Shown: positions 43,097 to 53,600, counted from the first letter of the stretch. The stretch: 64,000 nucleotides of DNA from Acidiphilium sp. PA (GCF_026191915.1 NZ_JAIMBY010000003.1:186001-250000); one strand, 5' to 3'. Numbers and translations are program-made. Notes: generated by a model not told the origin, from the sequence alone.

Positions 43097-43744
43097 ATGT
43101 CATTGCAACTCGGCGATACCGCCCCTGATTTCGAGCAGGACAGCTCGGAGGGCCGGATCAAATTCCATGAGTACCTCGGTAATTCCTGGGGCATCCTGTT
43201 CAGCCACCCGGCCGATTACACGCCGGTCTGCACGACTGAGCTTGGTGTGGTCGCGCGGCTCAAGCCCGAGTGGGACAAGCGCAATGTCAAGCCGGTGGGC
43301 CTGTCGGTCGATACCGGGGAGAACCATGTCGGCTGGGCGAAGGATATTCAGGAGACTCAGGGCCAGTCGGTGAATTTCCCGATCCTTGCCGATCATGACC
43401 ACAAAGTGAGTCGGTTGTACGAAATGATCCATCCGAATGCCAGCACGACGGCGACGGTGCGCTCGGTGTTCATTATCGACCCGGCCAAGAAGATCCGGCT
43501 GATCCTGACCTATCCGATGGCGACCGGGCGCAATTTCGATGAGATCCTGCGGGTGATCGACTCGTTACAACTGACGGATTCCGACAAACTCGCGACGCCC
43601 GCGAACTGGAAGGATGGCGATGACGTCATCATCATCACCTCGGTGTCCGATGAAGAGGCACACAAACGCTACCCGGCTGGTTTCAAGACGTTGAAGCCGT
43701 ATCTGCGGCTGGTCAAGCAGCCAAAGCTGCCGAGCGCGGGCTGA
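43097..43744 (+). CDS. 1-Cys peroxiredoxin (Prx6 family)
   Basis: 215 residues from the ATG at 43097, eight bases after GGAG (an ATG at 43091 is the alternative). A thioredoxin-fold peroxidase of the 1-Cys type: the peroxidatic Cys45 in DYTPVCTTELG and the following SVDTGENHVGWAKDI and FPILADHDHKVSRLY blocks are typical of Prx6-like enzymes. It reduces hydrogen peroxide and organic hydroperoxides in the cytoplasm. An oxidative-stress role in a strictly aerobic phototroph is natural. It is not linked to other redox genes here. Confidence 0.93.
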   Translation: MSLQLGDTAPDFEQDSSEGRIKFHEYLGNSWGILFSHPADYTPVCTTELGVVARLKPEWDKRNVKPVGLSVDTGENHVGWAKDIQETQGQSVNFPILADHDHKVSRLYEMIHPNASTTATVRSVFIIDPAKKIRLILTYPMATGRNFDEILRVIDSLQLTDSDKLATPANWKDGDDVIIITSVSDEEAHKRYPAGFKTLKPYLRLVKQPKLPSAG

Positions 43745-43754
43745 GGGAGCCTAT

Positions 43755-43794
43755 CTGTCACAAAAGCTTCATCGAACTGTCACAACTGTGGCAT
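43755..43794 (+). promoter_or_regulatory. Double Pho box upstream of pstB
   Basis: Four heptamers in an exact 11-base phase: CTGTCAC (43755-43761), GCTTCAT (43766-43772), CTGTCAC (43777-43783) and GTGGCAT (43788-43794), each separated by four bases. This is the direct-repeat geometry of a PhoB-binding Pho box, here two boxes in tandem. It lies 78 bases upstream of the pstB ATG; a GATAGG-like -10 region follows. PhoB, encoded in the same operon, would activate it under phosphate starvation. Confidence 0.8.
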
Positions 43795-43871
43795 GATAGG
43801 GGCTTAAGGAGCGGTGTCATGACCATGACATCGCTCCTTCCGACGCTGTCGCATCAAGACGGAGCCTGCTG

Positions 43872-44675
43872 ATGCCCGAAGCCGCCGCCCGCATCGTACC
43901 GATGGCGCAGTCCCTGTCTCAGGAACCGCGCATCGCGATCCGCAATCTCGATTTCTATTACGGCGCCACCAAGGCGCTGAAATCGGTCTCGATCGATTTT
44001 CTCGACCGCCAGACCACCGCGATGATCGGCCCATCCGGCTGCGGTAAATCGACGCTGCTGCGCGTGCTCAATCGCATGTACGATCTCTACCCCGGTCAGC
44101 GCGCCGAGGGCGAGGTGATGCTCGATGGTGAAAACATCATCGCGCCCGGCATGGATATCAATCGCCTGCGCCGGCGCGTCGGCATGGTGTTCCAGAAACC
44201 GACGCCGTTTCCGAAGTCGATTTATGAGAACGTCGCCTTCGGGGTGCGGCTGCATGAGCGGCTCTCGCGCAGCGCAATGGACGAACGGGTGGAATCATCG
44301 CTGGTGCGCGCCGCCCTGTGGGGCGAGGTGAAGGACAAGTTGAACAATTCGGCGCTTGCCCTGTCCGGCGGGCAGCAGCAGCGCCTGTGCATTGCCCGCA
44401 CCATCGCGGTCAGGCCGCAGGTCATTCTGCTCGATGAGCCGACCAGTGCGCTCGACCCGATTTCGACGCTGAAAATCGAGCAGTTGATCGAGGAGCTGAA
44501 ACGCGATTTCACGATCGTCATCGTCACTCACAATATGCAGCAGGCCGGCCGCTGCGCGGATCGGGTGGCGTTTTTCTATCTCGGCGAAGTGGTCGAAGTG
44601 GCCGACGCGACGCAGATGTTCACCGCCCCGCGCGAACGCCGCACCCAGGAATACATCACCGGCCGGTTCGGTTGA
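43872..44675 (+). CDS. pstB: Phosphate ABC transporter ATPase PstB
   Basis: 267 residues. The ATP-binding subunit of the PstSCAB phosphate uptake system and part of the phosphate-signalling complex. Walker A is GPSGCGKST (53-61), the signature is LSGGQQQR and Walker B is [31 protein letters not shown] is PstB-typical. The gene lies behind a double Pho box and is followed by phoU and phoB. The genes pstS, pstC and pstA, and a phoR kinase, are not present beside it, so they must be elsewhere. Confidence 0.95.
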   Translation: MPEAAARIVPMAQSLSQEPRIAIRNLDFYYGATKALKSVSIDFLDRQTTAMIGPSGCGKSTLLRVLNRMYDLYPGQRAEGEVMLDGENIIAPGMDINRLRRRVGMVFQKPTPFPKSIYENVAFGVRLHERLSRSAMDERVESSLVRAALWGEVKDKLNNSALALSGGQQQRLCIARTIAVRPQVILLDEPTSALDPISTLKIEQLIEELKRDFTIVIVTHNMQQAGRCADRVAFFYLGEVVEVADATQMFTAPRERRTQEYITGRFG

Positions 44676-44686
44676 GGAGCATCGCC

Positions 44687-45406
44687 ATGCCTGACGAATC
44701 CCGCCATATTCTAACGAGCTTCGAAGCCGATCTCGGCCGTCTGCGCGACATGATCGCGGCGATGGGCGGGCTGATTGAGACCGAATTGGCCGACGCGACC
44801 GCCGCCCTGCTCTCGCGCGACGCGGTGATGGCCGCCCGCGTCGTCGAGTTCGATGCACGCGTCGATGCAGAGGAGCGCGCGATTGAGCAATTCGCGATCC
44901 GCGTTCTCGCGCTGCGTCAGCCGGTCGCGGATGATCTGCGTCAGGTCGTGGCAGCGCTGAAAGTCACCACCGACCTCGAGCGCATCGGCGATTATGCCGC
45001 CAATGTCGCGAAGCGCACGATCATTCTGAACCAGGCGGCGCCAGCCTATCCGCTCGCAAGCCTCGCGCAGATGTCGCGCCTGGTGCAGGAAAACCTGAAA
45101 TCGACGATCGATGCGATCGGCGAGGCCGATCCGCAGAAAGCCATGGCGGTCTGGCGGGCGGATCAGATGATCGATGATCTCTATACCACGATCTTTCGTG
45201 AGCTGATCACCTACATGATGGAAGACCCGCGCAACATCAGCGCGTGCACTCATCTGCTGTTCATCGCGAAAAACCTCGAGCGGATCGGCGATCATGCAAC
45301 CAACGTGGCCGAGCTGACCTACTACGCGGCGACCGGTCAAACCCTGCCGGACAACCGGCCCAAGGGCGATCTCTCCGCGACGTACATGCCGCGTACCGAC
45401 ACGTGA
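44687..45406 (+). CDS. phoU: Phosphate-signalling regulator PhoU
   Basis: 239 residues from the ATG at 44687 with GAGGAG upstream (a TTG at 44672 in the same frame is not needed). Two three-helix repeats carry the PhoU metal-cluster motifs, VTTDLERIGDYAANVAKR and AKNLERIGDHATNVAELTYY. PhoU dampens PhoR/PhoB signalling when phosphate is plentiful. It follows pstB by 11 bases and precedes phoB by 13, forming a compact signalling operon. Confidence 0.95.
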   Translation: MPDESRHILTSFEADLGRLRDMIAAMGGLIETELADATAALLSRDAVMAARVVEFDARVDAEERAIEQFAIRVLALRQPVADDLRQVVAALKVTTDLERIGDYAANVAKRTIILNQAAPAYPLASLAQMSRLVQENLKSTIDAIGEADPQKAMAVWRADQMIDDLYTTIFRELITYMMEDPRNISACTHLLFIAKNLERIGDHATNVAELTYYAATGQTLPDNRPKGDLSATYMPRTDT

Positions 45407-45419
45407 GTGCACTTTACCG

Positions 45420-46142
45420 ATGGAGTCTGTCGTGAGTGAATCCAACCGCCCGCTGGTGCTCGTGGTCGAAGACGAAGCGCCGCTGGTCACGCTGCTGCGC
45501 TATAATCTCGAAAAGAGCGGCTTCCGGGTCGATGAAGCCGGCGACGGCAACGAAGCGTTGACCAAAATCACCGAAACTCCGCCCGACCTCGTGCTGCTCG
45601 ACTGGATGCTGCCGACCCTGTCCGGCATCGAGCTCTGCCGCCAACTCCGGCGCCGCCCGGCCACGCGCAGCCTGCCGGTGATCATGCTCACCGCCCGCGC
45701 GGAAGACCAGGACGCGGTGCGCGGCCTTGAAACCGGCGCCGATGATTACATCACCAAGCCGTTTTCGCCGGAAGCGCTGGTTGCGCGCATCCGCGCGCTG
45801 CTCCGCCGTACCGGTGCCGCCCCCGCCAAAGCGCCATTGCAGTTCGCCGATATGGAACTCGACCCGACCACCCATAAGGTGACGCGGGCCGGCAAGGTGC
45901 TGCACCTCGGGCCAACCGAATTCCGGTTGCTTGAATTCTTCATGCGCCACCCGCGCCGGGTGTTCTCGCGCGAGGATGTGCTGAATGCGGTGTGGGGCCG
46001 GGACATCCATGTCGAACCCCGCACGGTCGATGTGCACATCCGCCGCCTGCGCAAGGCGATCAACGGTGAAAACGAACTCGACCTGGTCCGCACCGTGCGC
46101 GCCGCCGGCTATGCGCTCGATACCGAAATGGTTGCGGCCTAG
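45420..46142 (+). CDS. phoB: Phosphate regulon response regulator PhoB
   Basis: 240 residues: a receiver domain with the phospho-acceptor D61 (DLVLLDWMLPT), acidic pair ED (17-18) and K in TKPFSPEAL, and a winged-helix DNA-binding domain (GPTEFRLLEFFMRHP and VEPRTVDVHIRRLRKAI). PhoB activates the Pho regulon after phosphorylation by PhoR, which is not encoded here. It is the last gene of pstB-phoU-phoB; the double Pho box upstream suggests autoregulation. Confidence 0.95.
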   Translation: MESVVSESNRPLVLVVEDEAPLVTLLRYNLEKSGFRVDEAGDGNEALTKITETPPDLVLLDWMLPTLSGIELCRQLRRRPATRSLPVIMLTARAEDQDAVRGLETGADDYITKPFSPEALVARIRALLRRTGAAPAKAPLQFADMELDPTTHKVTRAGKVLHLGPTEFRLLEFFMRHPRRVFSREDVLNAVWGRDIHVEPRTVDVHIRRLRKAINGENELDLVRTVRAAGYALDTEMVAA

Positions 46143-46155
46143 CCCGAACCGGGCT
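46141..46155. terminator. Possible bidirectional hairpin between phoB and the cupin gene
   Basis: AGCCCG-AAC-CGGGCT forms a 6-bp GC-rich stem with a three-base loop right at the phoB stop codon and between convergent genes. There is no T-run on either side, so it is at best a weak or factor-assisted terminator. Confidence 0.3.
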
Positions 46156-46160
46156 TCCCG

Positions 46161-46607
46161 CTAATTGCCGGGCGCCCAGCCAGCGGGTGCCATTTCGAAA
46201 CCAGCGAATTCGAATGCGGGTGCGACGACGCAACTGACGAGGGTCCAGCGCCCCAGGCTGCTTGCATCCTGCCAGGCACTGACCGGGACCGTGTGCTGCA
46301 GCGTCTCGCCCTGCGCGAGATCGGGACCGAGCCGGACCCGATACGGCACGCCGTCCGCCGCGCAGACGCCCAGTGCCAGGGGCGCGCCCGCCTGCCACAG
46401 CCACAACTCCGCCGCATCGACCTTGTGCCAGCGGGAGCGTTCAGCGGAGTCCAGCAGAAACAGAATGCTGGTTGCAGCACCGCGCCCGCCGGATGCGGGC
46501 CGATCGCGCCAGACCTCCCGGTAATGGCCCCCTTCAGGGTGGGGTGCGAGATCGAGTGCGCGGCGCACCGCCGCGGCATCGCACGACGGATCGCGCAGAT
46601 CGATCAT
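46161..46607 (-). CDS. Cupin of the DUF985 (Cupin_5) family
   Basis: A 148-residue cytoplasmic beta-barrel protein. The family pattern is LDLAPHPEGGHYREVWRD at the N-terminus, TSILFLLDSAERSRWHKVDA in the middle and a C-terminal GRWTLVSCVVAPAFEFAGFE with the WAP ending. Members resemble sugar-binding or isomerase-like cupins, but the reaction is unknown. It is convergent with phoB, and 42 bases separate its start from the end of ispE on the same strand. Confidence 0.88.
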   Translation of the reverse strand: MIDLRDPSCDAAAVRRALDLAPHPEGGHYREVWRDRPASGGRGAATSILFLLDSAERSRWHKVDAAELWLWQAGAPLALGVCAADGVPYRVRLGPDLAQGETLQHTVPVSAWQDASSLGRWTLVSCVVAPAFEFAGFEMAPAGWAPGN

Positions 46608-46649
46608 AAGCGCTCCTGCATACGAAGCGGATGGCGTATGAAACTGCGG

Positions 46650-47495
46650 CTAGCCGAGCGCATTGCCGCCCCAGGTCCACCATCCCGGCCGGGCGACGCG
46701 TTCGGCCGCCCGTGCCGCCACCGCGCCATCGGCGTAGAGCCCGAAGCAGGTTGCGCCCGATCCGCTCATCCGTGCGAGCAGGCAGGCGGGATCGGTGCGC
46801 AGCGCGTCCAGCACGGTGCCGATGGCGGGTGCGATCGCCATTGCCGGTGTTTCCAGATCGTTCGACAAACGCGCGAGATCCTGCGCCATCGTTGCCGCGT
46901 CGTCCCACCCGCCGGGCAGTGATGCGACCGGTGAGAACCCGCCGCTGCGCGCCTTGAAAATCGCCGGGGTCGCCACGGCCGCCCCGGGGTTCACCAGCAC
47001 CATGCCGAATGGGGGCAGGTTTGGTGCCGGGGTCAGCACTTCGCCGATCCCGCCCATCCGCGCGGGTTCGCTGGCGATGCACACCGGCACATCCGCCCCC
47101 AGCGGTTCGGCGAGGAAATCGGGCAGCGGGCAATTCCAGTGCCGCGCGATCAACCGGCACGCTGCCGCGGCATCGGCCGAGCCACCGCCGATGCCCGATG
47201 CCACCGGGAGGTTCTTGGTCAGGCGGAACGCAAAATTCGCCGGTCGGCCCATGGATGCGCCGAACCCGCGCGCCGCGCGGAGCACCAGGTTGTTCGGCTC
47301 CGCGGCCAGCCCGTCGCTGAACGGGCCGGTCACCGCGAGGCTCAGCGCCGAGGCCGGGGTCATGCTCAAGCGGTCGCCCACGCCGGGAAACACCGCCAGG
47401 CTGTCGAGCAGATGAAACCCATCTGCCCGCCGTCCGACCACGTGGAGGAACAGATTAACCTTGGCGCGTGCGCGTTCGGTCAGGATTGTGCTCAT
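46650..47495 (-). CDS. ispE: 4-diphosphocytidyl-2-C-methyl-D-erythritol kinase
   Basis: 281 residues from the ATG at 47495; an ATG at 47519 would add eight and overlap the upstream gene. It is a GHMP kinase of the non-mevalonate isoprenoid pathway. RARAKVNLFLHVVGRRADGFH is the N-terminal substrate region, the ATP-binding motif is PVASGIGGGSADAAA (97-111), and RMSGSGATCFGLY the third GHMP motif. It supplies isoprenoid precursors for carotenoids, quinones and bacteriochlorophyll tails. It follows the TPR lipoprotein gene by four bases. Confidence 0.95.
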   Translation of the reverse strand: MSTILTERARAKVNLFLHVVGRRADGFHLLDSLAVFPGVGDRLSMTPASALSLAVTGPFSDGLAAEPNNLVLRAARGFGASMGRPANFAFRLTKNLPVASGIGGGSADAAAACRLIARHWNCPLPDFLAEPLGADVPVCIASEPARMGGIGEVLTPAPNLPPFGMVLVNPGAAVATPAIFKARSGGFSPVASLPGGWDDAATMAQDLARLSNDLETPAMAIAPAIGTVLDALRTDPACLLARMSGSGATCFGLYADGAVAARAAERVARPGWWTWGGNALG

Positions 47496-47499
47496 CGGT

Positions 47500-49176
47500 T
47501 CACGACCCTGCAGCTTCATGTTTCAGATGCGTTTCGATCTTCGCAGCCTCCGCCTTGTCCGGGTGGAGCGCCAGTGCGCGCGCCCATTGGTTGCGGGCCG
47601 CGAGCCGATCGCCGGCGGCGGCGAAAATATCGGCCAGATGTGCATTGACCTCGGCATCGTCCGGTGCGGCCTGCACCGCGCGGATCTGTACCTTCATCGC
47701 CTCGGCGATCTTGCCGCGCCGCAGCAGCACATAGCCCAGGCTGTCGATGATCGCGCCCTCGTTCGGATCGACCTGCAACGCCTGCTCGATCATGCTCTGT
47801 GCCTGCGCCAGATGCACCCCGTGCAGGGCATCGGAATAACCCAGATAGTTCAGCACGAAGGGCTGGCCCGGTTGCAGGGCGAGCGCGCGGTGCAGATCGG
47901 CCTCGGCGGCAGGCCAGTCCTTCAGCTTATCCTCCGCGATCGCCCGGCCGTAATACAGCGCCCAGGCATTGCCCGGCGGGTTCGGCGCCAGCCGTGCCAG
48001 CGCGCGGGAATATAGAATGCGCGCGGCGTGAAAATGGCCGACGTCGCGCTCGATATCGGCGGCCAGGGCCAGCGGTGCCGTATTGTGGGGATGCGCCTTT
48101 GCCAGTGCGGTCAGGGCTGGCAGCAGTGGTGTGCCCTGGCCCAGCCCATCGAGGATCTGGCCGCGCTGCATCACCGCTGGACCGTAGAGCGGATCATTCG
48201 GGCCGATTTTTGCCAGATCGGCGGCGGCTTTTTCAGGTTGCTTCAGCGCAACGTCGAGGTCGGCCCGTACCAGCCGCGCGGCCGTCAGATCAGGCCGCAG
48301 GATGAGTGCGAATCCGAGCAGAATCTGGCGCAGCAGCACCTGTTGGGGTTGATTGATTGATCCTGCCAGCGTCAGATAGGCTTCAGCCACCCCGTCCTTG
48401 GCTGATCTGATCATCGGCGTCGCCGCATCTTGCTCGAGCGCACGCAGCGCCAGTGAAAGATCGGGATGGCTGGCAACCATGCGCACGAGCAGGGCATCGG
48501 CACGGCCGCGGTGGCCCTGGCGTGCCTGAAAACTCGCAATCGCCTCGGCAAGGCGAAGATTGGGCGCCTCGAACGCCTGCTCCGCCTTTGCATAGAACGG
48601 TGCAGCCTGCACTTCCCGCCCGGCCAGATCGGCGATCAGTCCGGCGTTCAGCGCGTAGACCGGCCCGAACGGCGGCGTGGTGTCCAGCCCCTGCAGAAGT
48701 TCGATCGCGCGATCCGTCTCGCCAGCGCCGGCTTCGGCCCAGGCGACCAGCAGGGGGCGGATCAGGCCGGTCACGCCATCCGGCGTCATCGTCGCAAATA
48801 TGGCCGCCGCCTTGGCATCGTCCCCGGCCTGCATCATCGCGTTACCGCGCACCATGATCGCGAGTGGATCGGTGCCGAGTTTCGCGGCGAGCGCCGGCGC
48901 ATCGGGGCTGCCGGCGAGCAGGGCGGTTACGAACCCTTGGCGCAACAGGGCCTGATTGTGGGGATCAAGCGCGATTGCCCGGGCGAACAGGCTTGCCGCC
49001 GCCGCTTCGTGCCCGGTGCCGGCGGCGTAGCTGCCGGCCATGAAGGCGCCGTAGAGGGACATTGTCCCTGACCCGGCGGGGGCGGATGCGGATCCGGCGA
49101 CGCCGCCGGCGCATGACGACAGGAACAGAACCAACGAACAGGCCGCGCGCCGCAGCGCTTTCGATGCTGGGATCAT
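47500..49176 (-). CDS. TPR-repeat lipoprotein
   Basis: 558 residues. A lipoprotein signal with the lipobox LSSC (about residue 22) is followed by many tetratricopeptide repeats, for example HEAAAASLFARAIALDPHN, DWPAAEADLHRALALQPGQ and GEGAIIDSLGYVLLRRGKIAEA-type units in the C-terminal half. Such proteins are periplasmic scaffolds. This layout is shared by a group of alphaproteobacterial proteins encoded next to ispE; the role is unknown. The ispE start follows four bases after its stop, so the two are likely cotranscribed. Confidence 0.88.
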   Translation of the reverse strand: MIPASKALRRAACSLVLFLSSCAGGVAGSASAPAGSGTMSLYGAFMAGSYAAGTGHEAAAASLFARAIALDPHNQALLRQGFVTALLAGSPDAPALAAKLGTDPLAIMVRGNAMMQAGDDAKAAAIFATMTPDGVTGLIRPLLVAWAEAGAGETDRAIELLQGLDTTPPFGPVYALNAGLIADLAGREVQAAPFYAKAEQAFEAPNLRLAEAIASFQARQGHRGRADALLVRMVASHPDLSLALRALEQDAATPMIRSAKDGVAEAYLTLAGSINQPQQVLLRQILLGFALILRPDLTAARLVRADLDVALKQPEKAAADLAKIGPNDPLYGPAVMQRGQILDGLGQGTPLLPALTALAKAHPHNTAPLALAADIERDVGHFHAARILYSRALARLAPNPPGNAWALYYGRAIAEDKLKDWPAAEADLHRALALQPGQPFVLNYLGYSDALHGVHLAQAQSMIEQALQVDPNEGAIIDSLGYVLLRRGKIAEAMKVQIRAVQAAPDDAEVNAHLADIFAAAGDRLAARNQWARALALHPDKAEAAKIETHLKHEAAGS

Positions 49177-49352
49177 CGTGGTTTCCTAACCCGGATCACC
49201 GTGCCGGTCACGCCCCCTCAGGCACGCAACCAACAGCAAGCGGCTTGTTTCCAACGCGCTGCGGGATTACAGCAAGTGACCCCGCACCGATCGCCATCGG
49301 ATGCGGTACCCCTCCGGAGCTTGCGCTTTCGAGGACTATGAGGATAACGACG

Positions 49353-49781
49353 ATGGCACCGATCCGTCCGCAAACCGCTAATAACCTCTACCAACGTGAA
49401 ACATCGGGCATTCGCGTGTCGGTGCGGGTGATTTTCCTTGAAGATCAATCCCGGCCGGAGGAGCGGCATTTCGTTTGGGCCTATCAGGTCAAGATCGAGA
49501 ACATTGGCATCGTCACCATGAAATTGCTGCGCCGGACCTGGATGATCACCGATGCCAATGGTCATATCCAGCAGGTTCACGGCCCGGGCGTCGTGGGTGA
49601 GCAACCCGTACTCGATCCGGGCGAGACGTTCGAATACACCTCGGGCACACCGCTCGAGACGCCCAGCGGGTTCATGACCGGGCTGTTCCATATGGTCGCG
49701 GTGGATAGCGGTGAACCATTCGACATCGCGATCCCGGCGTTCAGCCTCGACAGTCCGCACGCCGACCAGCGGCTGCACTGA
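49353..49781 (+). CDS. apaG: ApaG-domain protein
   Basis: 142 residues from the ATG at 49353 with GAGGAT upstream (ATG at 49338 is also possible; a longer frame to 49062 is a shadow of the TPR gene). The fibronectin-like ApaG domain is intact: RVSVRVIFLEDQSRPEERHF, WAYQVKIENIG, LLRRTWMITDANG and PGETFEYTSGTPLETPSG. ApaG binds nucleotides or metal and is linked to Ap4A metabolism in enterobacteria. It is somewhat longer than the 125-residue E. coli protein. Confidence 0.92.
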   Translation: MAPIRPQTANNLYQRETSGIRVSVRVIFLEDQSRPEERHFVWAYQVKIENIGIVTMKLLRRTWMITDANGHIQQVHGPGVVGEQPVLDPGETFEYTSGTPLETPSGFMTGLFHMVAVDSGEPFDIAIPAFSLDSPHADQRLH

Positions 49782-49898
49782 TGATCGGCCCACAAATCAT
49801 GGCAACCTCATCGGGTTGCGGGGTCGCAAGTGCCGACCATATGCCGTGTGGAGCGGGCTGTTGAATACATCTCGCATGTCAATGATGGGAGACTGCCT

Positions 49899-50537
49899 GT
49901 GGATATTCATACCCCGCTCGATCACTTGGATAACGCGGGACACCCCGATCGTCCGAGTCGCGCCGAAGCCGAGGCCGCGATCCGTACGCTGATCCAATGG
50001 GCCGGTGACGACCCGGCGCGCGAGGGGCTGCTCGACACGCCGGCGCGGGTTGCCCGGTCCTATGAGGATTTCTTTCGTGGCTATGCCGAGGACCCCGAAG
50101 CAATCCTGACCCGTACCTTCGAGGAAATCGAAGGCTATGACGAGATGGTGATTTTGCGCGACATTCGCCTGGAATCCCATTGCGAGCATCACATGGTGCC
50201 GATCATCGGCGTTGCGCATGTCGCCTACCTGCCGAACCGCCGGGTGGTCGGCATCAGCAAGCTCGCCCGCGTGGTCGATGCCTATGCCAAGCGCCTGCAG
50301 ATCCAGGAAAAACTCACTGCCCAGATCGCCAACACGATCAACGAGGTCCTGCAACCCCGCGGCGTCGCCGTAGTGATCGAGGCTGGCCACGAATGCATGT
50401 CCACCCGCGGCGTCCATAAAACCGGTGTCGCCATGGTCACCAGCCGCATGCTCGGCGCGTTCCGCGATGATCCCTCGACGCGGCGGGAGTTTTTGTCGAT
50501 GATTCAGGGGCGGCGGTGTACGGGGTTTGAGAGTTAA
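49899..50537 (+). CDS. folE: GTP cyclohydrolase I
   Basis: 212 residues from the GTG at 49899, which follows a GGGAGA ribosome site; an upstream GTG at 49830 is less likely. It converts GTP to dihydroneopterin triphosphate for folate synthesis. The zinc ligands lie in SHCEHHMVP (C95, H98) and in [33 protein letters not shown] is the usual core. The gene is convergent with pyruvate carboxylase, with the nested hairpin repeat between them. Confidence 0.96.
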   Translation: MDIHTPLDHLDNAGHPDRPSRAEAEAAIRTLIQWAGDDPAREGLLDTPARVARSYEDFFRGYAEDPEAILTRTFEEIEGYDEMVILRDIRLESHCEHHMVPIIGVAHVAYLPNRRVVGISKLARVVDAYAKRLQIQEKLTAQIANTINEVLQPRGVAVVIEAGHECMSTRGVHKTGVAMVTSRMLGAFRDDPSTRREFLSMIQGRRCTGFES

Positions 50538-50541
50538 GCGA

Positions 50542-50674
50542 GTACTTCTTTTTTTCAAAAAAAAGAAGCAAAAAAACTTCTATTCCCTGGGTCCCCGGCG
50601 TTTACGCGCCGACGACCCAAATTAAGAAAAGTTTTTTGCTACTTTTTTTCAAAAAAGTAGCGCTTCCTTCCCTT
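50542..50674. repeat. Dispersed AT-rich hairpin repeat, two-arm copy between folE and pyc
   Basis: Two arms, 50542-50580 and 50624-50671, are roughly inverted copies of one another. Each holds a palindrome of a T-run and an A-run bounded by GAAGC or GCTTC. In the right arm the bounding bases are GCTAC and GTAGC, a compensating double change that keeps the stem. The spacer has its own stem TGGGTC/GACCCA. Hairpins followed by T-runs in both directions fit a bidirectional terminator for the convergent folE and pyc. Confidence 0.8.
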
Positions 50675-50677
50675 CCC

Positions 50678-53600
50678 TTACGCCATTTCCACCAACAAAT
50701 CCTTAGCCTCCACCGCCTCACCCGGCTTCACATGCAGCGCCCTGACGCTGCCATCGCGCGGTGCGGCGATGCGGGTCTGCATTTTCATTGCCTCGATCGC
50801 GACCAGTGCGTCGCCCTGGCTGACGGACTGCCCCTCGCGCACCATGATGCTGGCGACGGTGCCCGGCATCGGCGCGCCGATCTCGCCGTCCTTACCGTCA
50901 TCGGCCTTGCGCCTTGCAGCGCGGGTCGGCTTCACCGCGCGGTTCGGCACCACAACGACACGCGGCTGGCCGTTGAGTTCGAAAAACACCCGGACATTGC
51001 CGTCCTCATCGGTCTCACTCATCGTCTGCAGGCGCAGGATCAGCGTCTTGCCCGCCTCCATCTCGATGGCGATTTCATCGCCGGGCTGCATGCCGTAAAA
51101 ATATACCGGCGTTGGCAGCACGCCGACCGGTCCATAGGTCCGCCGCGCCGCGCAATAGCCCGTGTAGACCTGTGGATACATCACATAGGCCGCCAGACCA
51201 TCGTCATCGACCGGCCCGGCGCATTGTTCGGTCGCAGTGGCGCGCAATGCCTCGAGATCGGCCATCGGCAGCAGCGACCCTGGCCGCACGATGTAGGGTT
51301 CCTCGTCACGCAGTGCCTTGGCCTGCAACAGCCCGGGCCACCCGCCCGGCGGCTGGCCCAGATCGCCGCGCAGCATCTCGACTGCGGAGGCCGGAAACGC
51401 GATCTCCTTGGCGGGGTCGAGCACATCGCCGACTGTCAACCCCTGGCTGACCATCATCAGCGCCATGTCGCCCACCACTTTCGACGAGGGCGTGACTTTC
51501 ACGATATCGCCGAACATCATGTTCACGTCGCGATAGGTGCGCGAGATTTCGTGCCAGCGCTCGGCCAGGCCCAGCGAGCCGGCCTGCTCGCGCAGATTGG
51601 TGAACTGCCCGCCCGGCATTTCATGCAGATACACTTCGGACGCACCCGATTGCAGGTCGCTCTCGAACGCTGCGTACTGCGCCCGCACGGCCTCCCAATA
51701 AAAACTCAGATCGCGGATGACATCGGGATCGAGCCCTGTATCGCGATAGGTATGCCGCCATGCCTCGACCAGCGAACCCAGACAGGGCTGTGAGGTCAGG
51801 CCGGACATCGGGTCCATTGCCGCATCCACCGCATCCACCCCAGCCTCGACCGCGGCGAGCACGGTGGCGCCCGAAATGCCGGATGTATCATGCGTATGCA
51901 GGTGGATCGGCAGCCCGACCGCGTCCTTCAATGCCCGCACAAGCACGCCCGCGGCCGAGGGTTTCAGCACGCCGGCCATGTCCTTGATCGCGAGGATATG
52001 GCAGCCGGCCGCCTCAAGCTGTTTTGCCAGATCGACGTAATAGTTCAGCGAATATTTCGAGCGCGTCGGGTCGAGGATATCGCCGGTGTAACAAATTGCC
52101 CCCTCGGCGAGCTTGCCGGTTTCGAGTACCGCATCAATCGCGACGCGCATGTTCTCGACCCAGTTGAGACAGTCGAAAATCCGGAACAGATCGATCCCGT
52201 TCGCCGCGGCGCGCTGGACGAAGAACCGCACGATATTGTCGGGGTAATTGGTGTACCCGACGCCATTGGCACCGCGCAGCAGCATCTGCAGCAATATGTT
52301 GGGCGCGGCTGCGCGGATCGCGGCCAGCCGCTCCCACGGGCTTTCGGTCAGGAACCGCATCGCGACATCGAACGTTGCCCCACCCCAGCATTCCAGCGAG
52401 AACAGCCCGGGCAGCCCGACCGCGTAGGCGGGGGCCGCGGCAATGATGTCGTAACTGCGCATCCGGGTCGCCAGCAGTGATTGATGGGCGTCGCGCATCG
52501 TCGTGTCGGTGATCAGCACGCGCGATTGCTGGCGCATCCAGGCGGCAAACCCCACCGGTCCCAGCTGATCGAGCAATTGTTTCGTGCCATCCGCCGGTTT
52601 GCCGGCGATGCGCGGCGCATCGGGCGTGCGGGCCGAGGCCAGCGGCTTGCGCTTGCCTTTGACATCGGGATGGCCGTTCACCGTCACATCCGCGACATAA
52701 CGCAGCAGTCGCGTCGCCCGGTCGCGGCGCTTCGGCAAAGTGAACAGCTCCGGCGTGGTATCGATGAACCGTGTGGTGTAATCGCCCGCCTGGAACGCTG
52801 GATGCGTCAGCAGGGCCTCGAGGAACGGCAGGTTGGTGGTGACGCCACGGATGCGGTATTCGCGGAGCGCGCGCAGCATCCGCGCCGTCGCCTCGCCCGG
52901 CGAGGGGGCCCAGGCGGTCACTTTTTCCAGCAGCGCATCGTAGAACCGCGTTACCACTGCGCCCGAATAGGCGGTGCCGCCATCGAGGCGGATGCCGAAG
53001 CCGAACGCGCCACGATAGGCCGAAATCCTGCCGTAATCGGGGATGAAATTATTCTCGGGATTCTCGGTGGTGATCCGGCATTGCAGGGCGTGGCCATCGA
53101 GCACGATGTCGGCCTGCGGCGGCACGCCGGTTTCGCCGACATCGCCGATATGGCCACCTTCGGCCACCTTGATCTGGGCTTTGACGATGTCGATGCCGGT
53201 GACCATTTCGGTGACCGTGTGCTCGACCTGAATCCGGGGGTTGACCTCGATGAAGTAGAATTTGTTGGTATCGCGATCGAGCAGGAACTCGACCGTTCCG
53301 GCATTGCGATAATCGGTCGCCCGGCCGATCGCGAGCGCAGCCTCGCACAGCGCAGCCCGCGTCGCAGCATCAAGATACGGCGCCGGCGCGCGTTCCACAA
53401 CTTTTTGATGGCGCCGCTGGATGGTGCAGTCACGCTCGAACAGATGCACCAGATTGCCATGCGCATCGCCGAGCAACTGCACCTCGACATGCCGCGCGCG
53501 CTGGACGAGTTTCTCGATATAGACTTCATCATTGCCGAACGCCGCGTTCGCCTCGCGCCGCGCGGTGTTCAGCTCATCGATCAGCGTGGCCGCCGCCGCA

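Noticed and set aside
50542-50674. A CRISPR-like repeat/spacer array
   Set aside because: There are only two inverted arms, no direct-repeat series and no cas genes.
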